Shown one piece after another: positions 48,726 to 57,401 of a stretch of DNA of 64,000 nucleotides (position 1 is the stretch's first letter; each line of letters starts with the position of its first letter). Source of the DNA: Bordetella petrii (GTDB lineage: Bacteria; Pseudomonadota; Gammaproteobacteria; Burkholderiales; Burkholderiaceae_B); the NCBI GenBank assembly GCA_017745595.1, contig WMBV01000001.1, forward strand, positions 62,001-126,000. The letters run 5' to 3'. The notes beneath the pieces are model-generated. The model worked only from the letters and a program-made list of their open reading frames with translations, was not told the origin of the DNA and ran no database searches. The position numbers and the translations under genes were made by a program.

Positions 48726-49019
48726 TTATTTATTCAGATGCTCGGAAAATGATGAAACTTCCCGAGCAATGTGATCCATCAGTTCGTGGGCGTTTTTGGG
48801 ATCACTGCCTGCATACGCAAGGACCAGCAGCGTGAGTGGGTGAACATCCAGCACGGCACAAACATCTTCAATTTTATTCAATGTTGGGCTTTTCAGCCCT
48901 CGCTCCAAAGAGCTGAGGTAAGTTCGGCTGGACACATCCGAGAACGCCTCCTGGCTCAGGCCACGCGCCTTTCTGATCCGCCGTAGTGCATCGGGCAACG
49001 ATGGCTTGAATGCTGTCAT
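48726..49019 (-). CDS. Xre-family regulator
   Basis: 97-aa HTH protein: LPDALRRIRKARGLSQEAFSD and SSRTYLSSLERGLKSPTLNKIEDVCAVL form a cro/C1-type helix-turn-helix (about 10-65). Heads the operon with the small protein and the TIR-like gene, and a 12-bp palindrome lies 40 bases upstream. Probably a repressor of this defence operon. Confidence 0.88.
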   Translation of the reverse strand: MTAFKPSLPDALRRIRKARGLSQEAFSDVSSRTYLSSLERGLKSPTLNKIEDVCAVLDVHPLTLLVLAYAGSDPKNAHELMDHIAREVSSFSEHLNK

Positions 49020-49054
49020 TCTGAACTTTCCCCAAAATCCAGAATGACAACCTG

Positions 49055-49083
49055 TTGCGCCCTATAGGGCTACAATCTATAGT
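49055..49083 (+). promoter_or_regulatory. Palindrome and possible plus-strand promoter before DUF2958
   Basis: TTGCGC (49055-49060), 17-base spacer, TATAGT (49078-49083). GCCCTATAGGGC (49059-49070) is a perfect palindrome at the divergent spacer between the Xre operon and the DUF2958 gene, a likely Xre operator. Confidence 0.45.
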
Positions 49084-49289
49084 GTTCATTTTTCCGTTTG
49101 TGCCTTTACTGAAATCCGCATTGGCGGCTTTCAGCAAAAGCGGAGAGCCTGATCCGTGTCTTTCCTGACTTCCGTGCATGTGCCTTCGTGCTTCTACGCT
49201 TTTGCGGATGCGTGGGCTTGCGCATCTGCGCTTTCGAGGGAATGCGGTAAAGCGTCCCTGATGTTTCGTGCATGCGTGGGAGTGCAGCC

Positions 49290-49637
49290 ATGACCCCGCT
49301 CATCACCGCCGACGAGCGCACGCGCCTGCTGGCCAACGGCCAGGCCCGCGCTGCCGGGCAGGACACCGACCCGCAGCCCGTGGTGCGCCTGTTCACCCCG
49401 GATGCGCATGCCACCTGGCTGCTGGCTTCGCTCGACCCAGCCGATGGCGATACTGCCCACGGCCTGATCGGCTTGGGGATTGGCATGCCTGCACTGGGAA
49501 CGGTGAAGCTGTCCGACCTGGCCGCCATCGTCGGGCCGCGGCAGCAGTCCGTGATGCGGGATCGCTATTTCCAGCCGGTGCGGCGGCTGTCGGAATACCT
49601 GCGGCTGGCCGAAGACAACGGCTCGATCACCGATTGA
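49290..49637 (+). CDS. DUF2958 family protein
   Basis: 115-aa protein, MTPLITADERTRLLANGQAR followed by PVVRLFTPDAHATWLLASLDP, GLGIGMPALGTVKLSDL and RDRYFQP; this is the DUF2958 pattern, common on Tn4371-like ICEs and broad-host plasmids. Function unknown. ATG 49290 fits the family start. It resumes the ICE backbone after the TIR island. Confidence 0.9.
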   Translation: MTPLITADERTRLLANGQARAAGQDTDPQPVVRLFTPDAHATWLLASLDPADGDTAHGLIGLGIGMPALGTVKLSDLAAIVGPRQQSVMRDRYFQPVRRLSEYLRLAEDNGSITD

Positions 49638-49959
49638 GGGCCACCGCGAAGCGGTGGCGCACTGTGTCTATTTCGGTCTGGTCTGTGACCCGTTCGGTCT
49701 GAATTGGCAGTGTTGCACCGAAGCGGTGCGTGCCAGATCGAAACGGTCATGATGCCTGGCGCGGGCTGCGGCAAGCTGACCGACGCGGCATGCCATTGGA
49801 GTGCGTTGCCGCCGTCGCACTCGGACGATTTCAGCAACGTATCGGAGTTCATCGGTCTTGACACTGCCAGTTTACGCTTCACCCATGACGTTTTGACGAT
49901 GGCCTCGTAGCACGCCGTTTCGCCGTGGCGACGCATCCCCAGCACAGGGAGGTTGCCGT
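49638..49959. other. Spacer before the DUF2285 gene
   Basis: 322 bases without a gene. It has the short inverted repeat CCACCGC/GCGGTGG just after the DUF2958 stop, and TTGACA at 49858-49863 as a possible -35 for the DUF2285 gene. GGGAGG before ATG 49960 is the ribosome site. Confidence 0.4.
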
Positions 49960-50766
49960 ATGGCTGATCGCAGTGCCGAGCCGTGGTATGCCACGGCGGC
50001 CTATCTCTACGTTCTGCACTTGGATGGCCCGGCGCTGGCCTGGGAGTACCTGCGCCGTCATCCAGACTACCAGCGCGACTGGCTGCGCCGTCGTCGCCAA
50101 CCGGATGCCGCCGGGCATTGGGGGCTGCGCCTGCTGGAAGATCCCGCCCTGGATGCGCGGGATGCACACCCGGCCTGGTTCCCCGATCACGATGCCGTGG
50201 TGCAGCTCTACCCGGATGCCGATCCGCCGCCCGATGCCTTGTGCTTTGCGTTCTGGAAGCTGCCGGGCCACAAACACCTGATCCATGACGGCAAGCGCCT
50301 GGTGCTGGTGGCACGCTGGCCCGGCTGCTGCCTGCGTTTCGTGCTCGCGCCAGGCTTGGCCGACGGCATGGCTTACGCCTATGCCATCCGGGCCTGCGTC
50401 GCACCTTGCGAACGCTATGCAGCCCTGGTGAGCGAATTGAACAAGATCGCCGTAGCCGCAGGTGCCGTACCTGCGGCGACCGTCCGGCCACGTCCGCCGC
50501 TGTCCGCATTGTTGGAACTGCACACGCTTCAGGCGCTGGACGCGACCCTGGCGGGTGCGTCCTTGCGGGAGGTGGCCGAAGGGCTGTTTGGTGTGGATGC
50601 CGTTGCCGCCGACTGGCACGCCGACAGCGCTTTGCGCGCCCGCGTGCGGCGGCTGGTGCGCCGGGCCAATGGGCTGATGCGCGGTGGCTATCGCCGTCTG
50701 GCGCAACTTCCCCCCGTTCCGCCGCATGAGGGGGGACGTTTCGCATCCCCTGCAGAACGTCCCTGA
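49960..50766 (+). CDS. DUF2285 DNA-binding-like regulator of the ICE
   Basis: 268-aa protein. N-terminal WYATAAYLYVLHLDGPALAWEYLRR and the C-terminal ALDATLAGASLREVAEGLFG, with VRRLVRRANGLMRGGYRRLA, are the DUF2285/DUF6499 signatures. The C-terminal part looks like an HTH (SLREVAEGLFG). In these ICEs it is conserved ahead of the AlpA-like gene and repA and thought to be regulatory. Confidence 0.88.
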   Translation: MADRSAEPWYATAAYLYVLHLDGPALAWEYLRRHPDYQRDWLRRRRQPDAAGHWGLRLLEDPALDARDAHPAWFPDHDAVVQLYPDADPPPDALCFAFWKLPGHKHLIHDGKRLVLVARWPGCCLRFVLAPGLADGMAYAYAIRACVAPCERYAALVSELNKIAVAAGAVPAATVRPRPPLSALLELHTLQALDATLAGASLREVAEGLFGVDAVAADWHADSALRARVRRLVRRANGLMRGGYRRLAQLPPVPPHEGGRFASPAERP

Positions 50767-50849
50767 GCAAGAACCCCAAGTTTCTTGAGACTGCCTCCAT
50801 CCGGTCGCGCTGTGTGGCCGGGCTTTACCTACCGATGGAGGTACATCCC

Positions 50850-51131
50850 ATGCGACCCGCTCCCTTGCGGCCTGCCGCCGTTCCCGCTGCCACACCCGCA
50901 CACCCCCAACGCTATCTCACCAACGATGAAGCTGCCGATTACCTGCGCCTGTCACCGCGCACGCTGGAGAAACAGCGCGTGATCGGCGGCGGCCCGAAGT
51001 TCCGCAAGTTCGGCCGCCGTGTGATGTACGCCGTGGCCGACCTTGATGCCTGGGCGGAAACGCGCAGCTTCGAGACCACTTCCGACCCCGAATATGCCGA
51101 GCACCACTCGGCTGACAGCCGTGCGCGCTGA
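50850..51131 (+). CDS. AlpA/excisionase-type HTH protein
   Basis: 93-aa protein with a MerR/AlpA-like HTH: RYLTNDEAADYLRLSPRTLEK then IGGGPKFRKFGRRVMYAVADL (about 20-70). ATG 50850 has GGAGG spaced correctly. Such proteins act as recombination directionality factors or regulators. Located between DUF2285 and repA. Confidence 0.9.
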   Translation: MRPAPLRPAAVPAATPAHPQRYLTNDEAADYLRLSPRTLEKQRVIGGGPKFRKFGRRVMYAVADLDAWAETRSFETTSDPEYAEHHSADSRAR

Positions 51132-51145
51132 TCGGCGCATCGTCG

Positions 51146-52003
51146 GTGGCCATCGCCATGTTCCGCCCACCAGGGCACGCCTTGCCGCAGCGCGAACAGC
51201 TCGACCTGTTCCGCGCGCTGCCGGGCGACATGGCGCCGCGCGACAGCCAGGACTTGATGGCCTTTCCGTTCTTCTCGCTGGCGAAGTCGCGGCGCACCGC
51301 GCCGATCGATTTCCGCAGCGGGAGCATCACCATCCGCGTGGAAGGCACACAGGAACATGGCATCGCCACGATATGGGATGCCGACATCCTGATCTGGGCC
51401 GCCAGCCAGATCGTGGAAGCCCGCGACGCGGGCATCCCGACCTCGCGGCTGATGCAGGTGCGTCCCTACGAGATCCTGCGCTTCATCGGGCGCGGTACGT
51501 CGCTGCGCGACTACCAGCGCCTCAAGGCCGCGCTCGACCGGCTGCAATCGACCACGGTGGCCACGTCCATTCGAGAAACCACGGGAAGGCGATTGCATCG
51601 CTTCTCGTGGATCAACGAGTGGAAGGAGCTGGCCGACGCCAGCGGCACGCCGCTGGGCATCGAGCTGATCCTGCCGGACTGGTTCTATGCGGGCGTGGTG
51701 GACGCGGCCCTGGTGCTAACCATCCACCCGACGTATTTCCGGCTCACGGGCGGCATCGAGCGGTGGCTGTATCGCCTGGTGCGCAAGCATGGCGGCCGGC
51801 AGGAACATGGCTGGCAATTCGATTTCCAGCACCTGTACCGCAAGTCGGGCAGCGTGGCGCGCTTCTACGACTTCGCCGCCGACCTGCGCGCGCTGGTGGC
51901 GCGGCAATCGCTGCCCGGCTACGTCCTGGGCATCGAGCGGATGCCTGGCGAGAAAACCGAACTGCTGACATTCCGGCCCGTGCCGCCCACGGCACGGGGA
52001 TAA
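51146..52003 (+). CDS. repA: RepA-type replication initiator
   Basis: 285-aa initiator of the RPA family. The central region DAGIPTSRLMQVRPYEILRFIGRG and RLKAALDRLQSTTVATSI, followed by DFQHLYRKSGSVARFYDFAADLR, has the winged-helix features of this plasmid-type initiator. GTG 51146 or ATG 51158 can be the start. Three iterons lie immediately downstream, so the ICE probably replicates autonomously for a time after excision. Confidence 0.9.
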   Translation: MAIAMFRPPGHALPQREQLDLFRALPGDMAPRDSQDLMAFPFFSLAKSRRTAPIDFRSGSITIRVEGTQEHGIATIWDADILIWAASQIVEARDAGIPTSRLMQVRPYEILRFIGRGTSLRDYQRLKAALDRLQSTTVATSIRETTGRRLHRFSWINEWKELADASGTPLGIELILPDWFYAGVVDAALVLTIHPTYFRLTGGIERWLYRLVRKHGGRQEHGWQFDFQHLYRKSGSVARFYDFAADLRALVARQSLPGYVLGIERMPGEKTELLTFRPVPPTARG

Positions 52004-52027
52004 CTGCGGGAAAACCTGTTAATTCAC

Positions 52028-52090
52028 TCGTGCTATCAGGCAACAGAGGACTCGTGCTATCAGGCAACAAATCGTCGTGCTATCAGGCAA
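52028..52090 (+). repeat. Three 16-bp iterons, candidate oriV
   Basis: TCGTGCTATCAGGCAA occurs exactly at 52028-52043, 52052-52067 and 52075-52090, spaced 24 and 23 bases (about two helical turns). An AT-rich stretch follows at about 52137-52175 and could be the melting element. The location right after repA is that of an iteron-controlled origin. Confidence 0.85.
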
Positions 52091-52268
52091 AAAAATCGGC
52101 TGCAAACCCGCGCCGTTGCTGGGTTTTCTCGCCCCTTAACTTCCCTAACAGTAAATACATAACTTTTAGTAGAAGCGCGCCGTTTCGGTGGACAACCGCC
52201 AAACGGCACGGCGAACCCCGTTTCGCAGGACAGGCAAAGCCCGGCTTTCCAGCAGGGAGGGCCGCGCC

Positions 52269-52907
52269 ATGATCTTCGCGTTTCTCAACCAGAAAGGCGG
52301 TGTCGGCAAGACCACGCTCGCCACGCACATCGCCGGCGAGCTGGCGATGCGCGGCCTACACGTCATCCTGCTGGATGCCGACCCGCAGGGTTCCTCACTG
52401 GACTGGACACAGCGCAGAAGCCAGCAGGGCTTGCCACGGTTGTTCAGCGCCGTGGGCCTCGCCTGTGAAACACTGCACCAGGAAGCGCCAGAACTCGCCA
52501 GGCGGGCCGATCACGTCATTATCGACGGGCCACCCAGGATCGCCGCCTTGGCGCGCTCCGCGCTGCTGGCGGCCGAGCGCGTGCTAATCCCGGTGCAGCC
52601 CAGCCCCTACGACCTGTGGGCCAGCTCAGAAATGGTTTCGCTGATCCGCGAGGCACAGGTGTTCCGGCCGCAGCTAGCAGCGGCCTTCGTCATCAATCGG
52701 CGCGTCAGCACCACCATCATCGGCAGGGAAGCACGGCAATCGCTGGCCGAACAGCCGCTGCCCGCGCTGCGCTCGGAGATCCACCAACGCATCGTCTTCG
52801 CCGACAGCGTGGCCGCTGGCCGGCTCGCCCGCGAAACAGCGCCCGACAGCGCCGCCGCCCGCGAAATCACCGCCCTGGTGGACGAACTGCTGCAGTGGCC
52901 GTCATGA
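52269..52907 (+). CDS. parA: ParA-type partition ATPase
   Basis: 212-aa short ParA/MinD-like ATPase. Starts MIFAFLNQKGGVGKTTLATH with the deviant Walker A, then LLDADPQGSSLDW and IDGPPRIAALARSALL. ATG 52269 has GGAGGG upstream. Overlaps the next gene (ATGA). Expected to stabilise the element while it is extrachromosomal. Confidence 0.95.
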   Translation: MIFAFLNQKGGVGKTTLATHIAGELAMRGLHVILLDADPQGSSLDWTQRRSQQGLPRLFSAVGLACETLHQEAPELARRADHVIIDGPPRIAALARSALLAAERVLIPVQPSPYDLWASSEMVSLIREAQVFRPQLAAAFVINRRVSTTIIGREARQSLAEQPLPALRSEIHQRIVFADSVAAGRLARETAPDSAAAREITALVDELLQWPS

Positions 52908-53191
52908 GCGACAACAGCAACCCACCCAACGGCAAACGCCCAGCCAAGCGGGTCGGCATCGGTGCGCGCCCGCCCGCCAATCCGCACGCCGAGGCGTGGA
53001 TTCGCCAGGGTGACGCGGATGCGCTCAACAAGGGCGACCTTTACACCGCTCGCCTGACCCTCGACATCACGCCTGCCATGCGGGCACGCATCAAGGTGTC
53101 GGCCTTCACGCGGGGCGTGACCGTGGCCGACCTGCTGCGCGGCCTGCTGGAGCGCGAGTTTCCAGAACACCGCAGGGAGAACACACCATGA
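52904..53191 (+). CDS. Small ParA-linked DNA-binding-like protein
   Basis: 95-aa basic protein: the N-terminal 30 residues are disordered and Lys/Arg/Pro-rich; the C-terminal YTARLTLDITPAMRARIKVSAF with GVTVADLLRGLLEREF looks like a ribbon-helix-helix fold. ATGA overlaps with genes on both sides couple it to parA and DUF2840. It may be the DNA-binding partner of this ParA. Confidence 0.8.
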   Translation: MSDNSNPPNGKRPAKRVGIGARPPANPHAEAWIRQGDADALNKGDLYTARLTLDITPAMRARIKVSAFTRGVTVADLLRGLLEREFPEHRRENTP

Positions 53192-53733
53192 CCGCATCCG
53201 CTTTGCCTGCCGCGAACGCGGCACCGGTTACGCCGTTGCCTGCGCTTTCGACACTCGCCGGACAGGCCGGCAACGTGCCGCTGACGCGCGTTTCGCTGGC
53301 CTACATCGAGGCCCGTTTTAAGCTCTACCTGCGCTTCGGAGAACCGGCGCGCACACTCCAGCTCGACCGTTGGCGGCGCTGCGCAGTGTTCCTGCCGGGC
53401 ACGATGCTATGCCGCATCCGCTGGGAGGCAAACGACTACGGCACGATCCGCTGGCAGCTCATGATGATGCAAGCCGCCACGCCGCTCGATGCCGTACAGC
53501 GCATCCCAGGTGTGCAGCCAGGCGCGCGCCTGCTGCTGCACGCAGAAGGCGATGCCAACGTGCGCGCCGTGCTGGAACGCATCGACGCTATCGAAGCGCT
53601 GGGCATCGCCGCCATCGACGTGTCGCCCGCGTACTGGCGTACGCTGGGCAACCGTCTGGCGGCTCGCCTTGCGCTGCCCGAATACACTGCCGAGCGGCAC
53701 GCCGCTTGGTTGGCCGGGAAGGTGCTGCCATGA
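53188..53733 (+). CDS. DUF2840 family protein
   Basis: 181-aa protein. VSLAYIEARFKLYLRFGEPARTL, then WRRCAVFLPGTMLCRIRWEANDYGT, a match to DUF2840, which is restricted to these ICEs and located between parA and traF. Role unknown, presumably in transfer or maintenance. ATGA overlaps at both ends show tight operon structure. Confidence 0.9.
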   Translation: MTASALPAANAAPVTPLPALSTLAGQAGNVPLTRVSLAYIEARFKLYLRFGEPARTLQLDRWRRCAVFLPGTMLCRIRWEANDYGTIRWQLMMMQAATPLDAVQRIPGVQPGARLLLHAEGDANVRAVLERIDAIEALGIAAIDVSPAYWRTLGNRLAARLALPEYTAERHAAWLAGKVLP

Positions 53734-54341
53734 CGGCCCCGACCAACACGGGCAGCACGTCGGCCGTTGCGCCGCGTCCCCGCTTGCACCCACGTTCACG
53801 TATGCGCGCTCGCGTCGTCGTGGCGACACTGGCCGCCATCGGCCTCGCGGCGCTGGCCTGGGCGGCTTTCGTATCGCCGCTGCCGCGCCTGGCCTACAAC
53901 CCGTCCGACAGTGTGGCGGTTGGCTGGTATCGCATCGAACCGTTCGACCCGCGCACCGCCTCGCTGCCACGTCCGCTGTCAGTGGACAGCATCGTGCTGG
54001 TGCCGCTGCCCAACAGGGCCGCCATGCTGGCCGCGCAGCGCGGCTATCTGCCAACGCGCGTGCCGCTGCTCAAACGTGTGGGCGCGGTCGCGCCACAACA
54101 CGTTTGCATCGTCGCCGGCCAGGTTCGCATCGACGGCGTGCCTGCGGCCGCCGCGCTGCCTGCCGACCGGCTGGGCCGACCGCTGCCATCCTTGCAGCTT
54201 TGCCGCCGTCTCGAACCGGGCGAACTGTTCCTGTTGAGCGTGACCAATCCGGCATCGTTCGACAGCCGGTATTTCGGCCCGGTCAGCGCATCCACCGTGA
54301 TCGGCGTTGCGCATCCGGTGTGGCTGGAGTCCCGCCCATGA
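53730..54341 (+). CDS. traF: TraF, S26 signal-peptidase-like transfer protease
   Basis: 203-aa inner-membrane serine protease that in IncP-like systems matures and cyclises the pilin. Basic N-terminus, one membrane span (about 28-48), then PSDSVAVGWYRIEP with the catalytic serine and LLKRVGAVAPQHVC with the catalytic lysine. The TraF/LepB S26 family is clear. Starts in an ATGA overlap with DUF2840. Confidence 0.92.
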   Translation: MTAPTNTGSTSAVAPRPRLHPRSRMRARVVVATLAAIGLAALAWAAFVSPLPRLAYNPSDSVAVGWYRIEPFDPRTASLPRPLSVDSIVLVPLPNRAAMLAAQRGYLPTRVPLLKRVGAVAPQHVCIVAGQVRIDGVPAAAALPADRLGRPLPSLQLCRRLEPGELFLLSVTNPASFDSRYFGPVSASTVIGVAHPVWLESRP

Positions 54342-54801
54342 TGGCCGCCGACTCGCTGCACGTTGCCGTGCATCTTGTCGTGCCATCGGGCATGTCGTTC
54401 TCGCTGCTGTTGCCGTGTCGTCGCGCCTGCCGTACCGGTGCATCCGCACCGCACGTCGCGCTGCCTTCGACGCAGCCTTCCAACGTGCAGGCGTCTTGCT
54501 TCGAACGCGCCCGGCCTGCTGTCTTCATGGCGTCAGTCCGCGCGTTCGCCGGCGCGCTGGCTGCTCCCGCAGCAGCGCCGCCGGGCCGACGATGCCCGGA
54601 GCGACAGCGAAGGGCAAAGGCGGAAGGCAAGACAAAAGGACGCGGCACCAGGCCGCGTAGAAAGCCTGTCTGCACATGGGGGTGGCGCGGCACGGAGCGG
54701 CTTCGCCACCGTGCCGCTTGGGGCGCGAGGCCCGCGCCAATGCAGGCATGTCCCCGTGCTTCGCACGACAGGACACGCCAGAGCTTGCAGGGAGCGCAGC
54801 C
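54342..54801. other. traF-relaxase gap, candidate oriT; contains an uncertain 155-codon frame
   Basis: A plus-strand frame from 54338 to 54805 has ATGA overlaps with traF and the relaxase, but its product is an Arg/Ala/Pro/Cys-rich string with no domain, so I do not call it a gene. GCGGCACGG and its complement form a 9-bp inverted repeat at 54687-54717, 85 bases before the relaxase, a usual place for a nic region. Confidence 0.35.
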
Positions 54802-56796
54802 ATGACCGCCCGCCGCGACGACGATTTCCGGGTGCGTCCGAGCGCCCCGAAGAACCGGGGCAAAGGCCAGGGCCAGAGCTTCGTTTCCAAGGTACTCAAG
54901 CAGGCGGGCAAGGCCAGCGGCGGCAAGTCCTCGATGCGCCATTCCGCAGCCGGCGGCAGCGGCGCACGCGCCGGCCAGCGGCCCGGCTCGCGCCTGGGGC
55001 GCGGCCATACGGCGGCGCGCTTCGCCGGGGCGAAGCTGACGTCCATGTCGCGGCGCGTGACCATCAAGACCCTACTGGTCAATCAACGCAACGCCAGCCC
55101 GCAGTCGCTCGCCAAGCACCTGCGCTACATCGAGCGCGACGGCGCCGGCCGCGATGGCGAACCGGGCCGGGCCTACGGGCCGCAGATTGACGATGCCGAC
55201 CTCGATGCCTTCAAGGAGCGGGCCAACGACGACCGGCACCATTTCCGCTTCATCGTCTCGCCCGAGGACGGGGCCGAGCTGGACGACCTGCGCACCTACA
55301 CCCGGCATCTTGTGAACCGCATGGAAGCCGATCTGGGGACGCGGCTGGATTGGGTGGCAGTCGATCACTGGAACACCGACAACCCGCACACCCACCTGAT
55401 CGTGCGCGGGCGCGACGACACCGGCAAAGACCTCATCATCGCGGGCGACTACATCGCCCACGGCTTCCGCCATCGCGCCGCCGAACTGGCGACGGAATGG
55501 CTGGGGCCGCGCACCGAACTGGAGATCCAGCAGACCTTGCAGCGCGAGGTGGAACAGGAGCGGTGGACGAGCCTCGACCGCACATTGCAGCGTGAGGCCG
55601 GCGAGGATGGCCGGGTGCAGATCGAGCGCTTCAATGAGCCCCGCCTGCAACGCCAGCGGCTGCTGCTGATCGGCCGACTCCAACGCTTGCAGCGCCTGGG
55701 CCTGGCTGACGAGACGCAGCCCGGCACCTGGGCCGTGCATGCCGACGCGGAGAAGACCTTGCGCGCCTTGGGCGAGCGTGGTGACATCATCCGCACCATG
55801 CAGCGCGCCATGAGCGGCCAGCCGCGCGAGCAGGCGGTGTTTGAGCCCGGCGACGACGGCCGCACCATCGTCGGCCGCGTGGCCGGCAAGGGGCTGGCCG
55901 ACGAGCTGCACGACCGCGGCTATCTGGTCATCGACGGCGTGGACGGCAAGGCCCACTACGTCGCTTTGAACGCCCGCGACGAGCTGGCGAACTATCCCAC
56001 CGGAGCCGTGGTGGAGGTACGCGGTTCCAACGAGGTGCGGGCGGCCGACAAGAACATCGCCGCGCTGGCGAGCGATGGCCTGTACCGCGCCGATCATCAC
56101 CTGGCGATCGAGCAAGGCCGAGCCAAGCCCGGCCGCGACCCGCAGGAGGTCGTCGCGGCCCATGTCCGCCGACTGGAAGCCCTGCGCCGGGCCGGCATCG
56201 TGGAACGTGTGGCTGATGGACTATGGAAGGTGCCGGACGACCTGGCCGAACGTGGCCGCCAGAACGACGCACAGCGCCTGGGCGGCGTGGCGGTGGAGCT
56301 GAAATCGCACTTGCCCATCGAGCGGCAGGCCCGCGTGATCGGCGCGACCTGGCTGGACCAGCAGTTGATCGGTGGCGGCAAGGGGCTGGGCGATCTGGGC
56401 TTTGGCGGCGAGACGAAGGAAGCCTTGCAGCAGCGCGCCGACTTCCTTGAAGAACAGGGGCTGGCCCAGCGGCGTGGGCAGCGGGTGATCCTCGCCCGGA
56501 ACTTGCTGGGGACGCTGCGGAATCGGGAACTGGCAAAGGCCGCCAAGGATATTGCCGCCGAAATCGGCCTAGCGCATCGGCCCGTCACCGACGGGCAGCG
56601 CGTGGCTGGCATCTACCGGCGCAGCCTCATGCTCGCCAGCGGGCGCTACGCGATGCTAGACGACGGCATGGGGTTCAGTCTGGTGCCGTGGAAGCCGGTG
56701 ATTGAACAGCGACTGGGGCAGCAACTTGCCGCGACGGTGAGCGGTGGCGGCGTGGCGTGGGAAATCGGACGGCAGCGGGGAATGGGCATTGGCTAA
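54802..56796 (+). CDS. traI: DUF3363-type conjugative relaxase (VirD2/TraI-like)
   Basis: 664-aa relaxase expected to nick oriT and pilot the single strand into the recipient. A basic N-terminus (1-85), then KHLRYIERDG with the likely catalytic Tyr109, and DHWNTDNPHTHLIVRG with the metal-binding histidines (about 189, 196, 198). The C-terminal DUF3363 region runs to the end (RQRGMGIG). AGGGAG is the ribosome site. The next backbone gene, traG, is not adjacent; foreign cargo begins directly after the stop. Confidence 0.93.
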   Translation: MTARRDDDFRVRPSAPKNRGKGQGQSFVSKVLKQAGKASGGKSSMRHSAAGGSGARAGQRPGSRLGRGHTAARFAGAKLTSMSRRVTIKTLLVNQRNASPQSLAKHLRYIERDGAGRDGEPGRAYGPQIDDADLDAFKERANDDRHHFRFIVSPEDGAELDDLRTYTRHLVNRMEADLGTRLDWVAVDHWNTDNPHTHLIVRGRDDTGKDLIIAGDYIAHGFRHRAAELATEWLGPRTELEIQQTLQREVEQERWTSLDRTLQREAGEDGRVQIERFNEPRLQRQRLLLIGRLQRLQRLGLADETQPGTWAVHADAEKTLRALGERGDIIRTMQRAMSGQPREQAVFEPGDDGRTIVGRVAGKGLADELHDRGYLVIDGVDGKAHYVALNARDELANYPTGAVVEVRGSNEVRAADKNIAALASDGLYRADHHLAIEQGRAKPGRDPQEVVAAHVRRLEALRRAGIVERVADGLWKVPDDLAERGRQNDAQRLGGVAVELKSHLPIERQARVIGATWLDQQLIGGGKGLGDLGFGGETKEALQQRADFLEEQGLAQRRGQRVILARNLLGTLRNRELAKAAKDIAAEIGLAHRPVTDGQRVAGIYRRSLMLASGRYAMLDDGMGFSLVPWKPVIEQRLGQQLAATVSGGGVAWEIGRQRGMGIG

Positions 56797-56883
56797 TGCT
56801 CGAAGAGTCTCAGCCACATAACCCGGCAGGCTGTCTAGAGATATGCCGAGGCAGTTGTGAAATTCTTCGCTGCATATCTTCAA
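56797..56883 (-). pseudogene. Truncated start of an unknown gene at the cargo junction
   Basis: MKICSEEFHNCLGISLDSL and about 10 further plausible residues start at ATG 56883 in an ATGA overlap with the flavin reductase stop, then the frame runs antisense into the relaxase. It looks like the 5' end of a third gene of the cargo operon, cut off at the junction with the ICE backbone. Confidence 0.4.
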
Positions 56884-57398
56884 CGGGTTGGATCTATGGC
56901 CCGGAAGCGGCCATCCAGATAGACGAGTGGATCGGCATATGCAGATGTGAGCACACGCTCGACACTGGCCAGCATTACCGAGTGGGTGCCGACTGCATGG
57001 TGTTCAATCAGCTCACAGAACAGCGAAGCCTGCGCCCCTTGCAGATAGGGCAACCCATTGACTTCATCAAATCGCCAGGCTTCATGATCGAAACGGTCGG
57101 TCCCCGTGGCGCTACGGCAGTGCACCGCAAGTACCTCCTGTTCTGCGCGGAGTACATTGATGCAGAATCGTCGAGCAGCCAGCAGCGGCCCATGGATACG
57201 GGTTTGCTGACCAATGCACACTAGAACCGTGGGCGGCTCCAGTGAGACTGATGTGAATGAACTGGCGATCATTACGTGTCCGTGGCCATCGGGAGCGATC
57301 GACGTGATTAGCGTCACCGTGGAGGCCACGCCGCGCATCGCCTGCCTCAATTGGGCAGCAATCAAAGGGTGTTGGGACATGTAGGTGTGCTCAATCAT
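56880..57398 (-). CDS. Flavin reductase (HpaC-like) domain protein
   Basis: 172-aa NAD(P)H:flavin reductase-like protein. LRQAMRGVASTVTLITSIAPDG and MIASSFTSVSLEPPTVLVCI followed by RFCINVLRAEQEVLA are the family signature. It supplies reduced flavin to two-component monooxygenases; the LLM-type gene upstream in the same operon is its likely partner. An ATG 6 codons later is also possible. Starts 3 bases after the preceding stop. Confidence 0.88.
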   Translation of the reverse strand: MIEHTYMSQHPLIAAQLRQAMRGVASTVTLITSIAPDGHGHVMIASSFTSVSLEPPTVLVCIGQQTRIHGPLLAARRFCINVLRAEQEVLAVHCRSATGTDRFDHEAWRFDEVNGLPYLQGAQASLFCELIEHHAVGTHSVMLASVERVLTSAYADPLVYLDGRFRAIDPTR

Positions 57399-57401
57399 AG
57401 G

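Noticed and set aside
52028-52090. CRISPR array
   Set aside because: Only three 16-bp repeats with 7-8 base spacers and no cas genes; these are replication iterons.
54338-54805. 155-codon gene bridging traF and the relaxase
   Set aside because: ATGA overlaps are tempting, but the sequence is compositionally biased and has no domain; kept as a remark within the gap entry.
56757-57224. Plus-strand frame opposite the flavin reductase
   Set aside because: The minus-strand protein has clear flavin-reductase motifs; the plus frame is its shadow.
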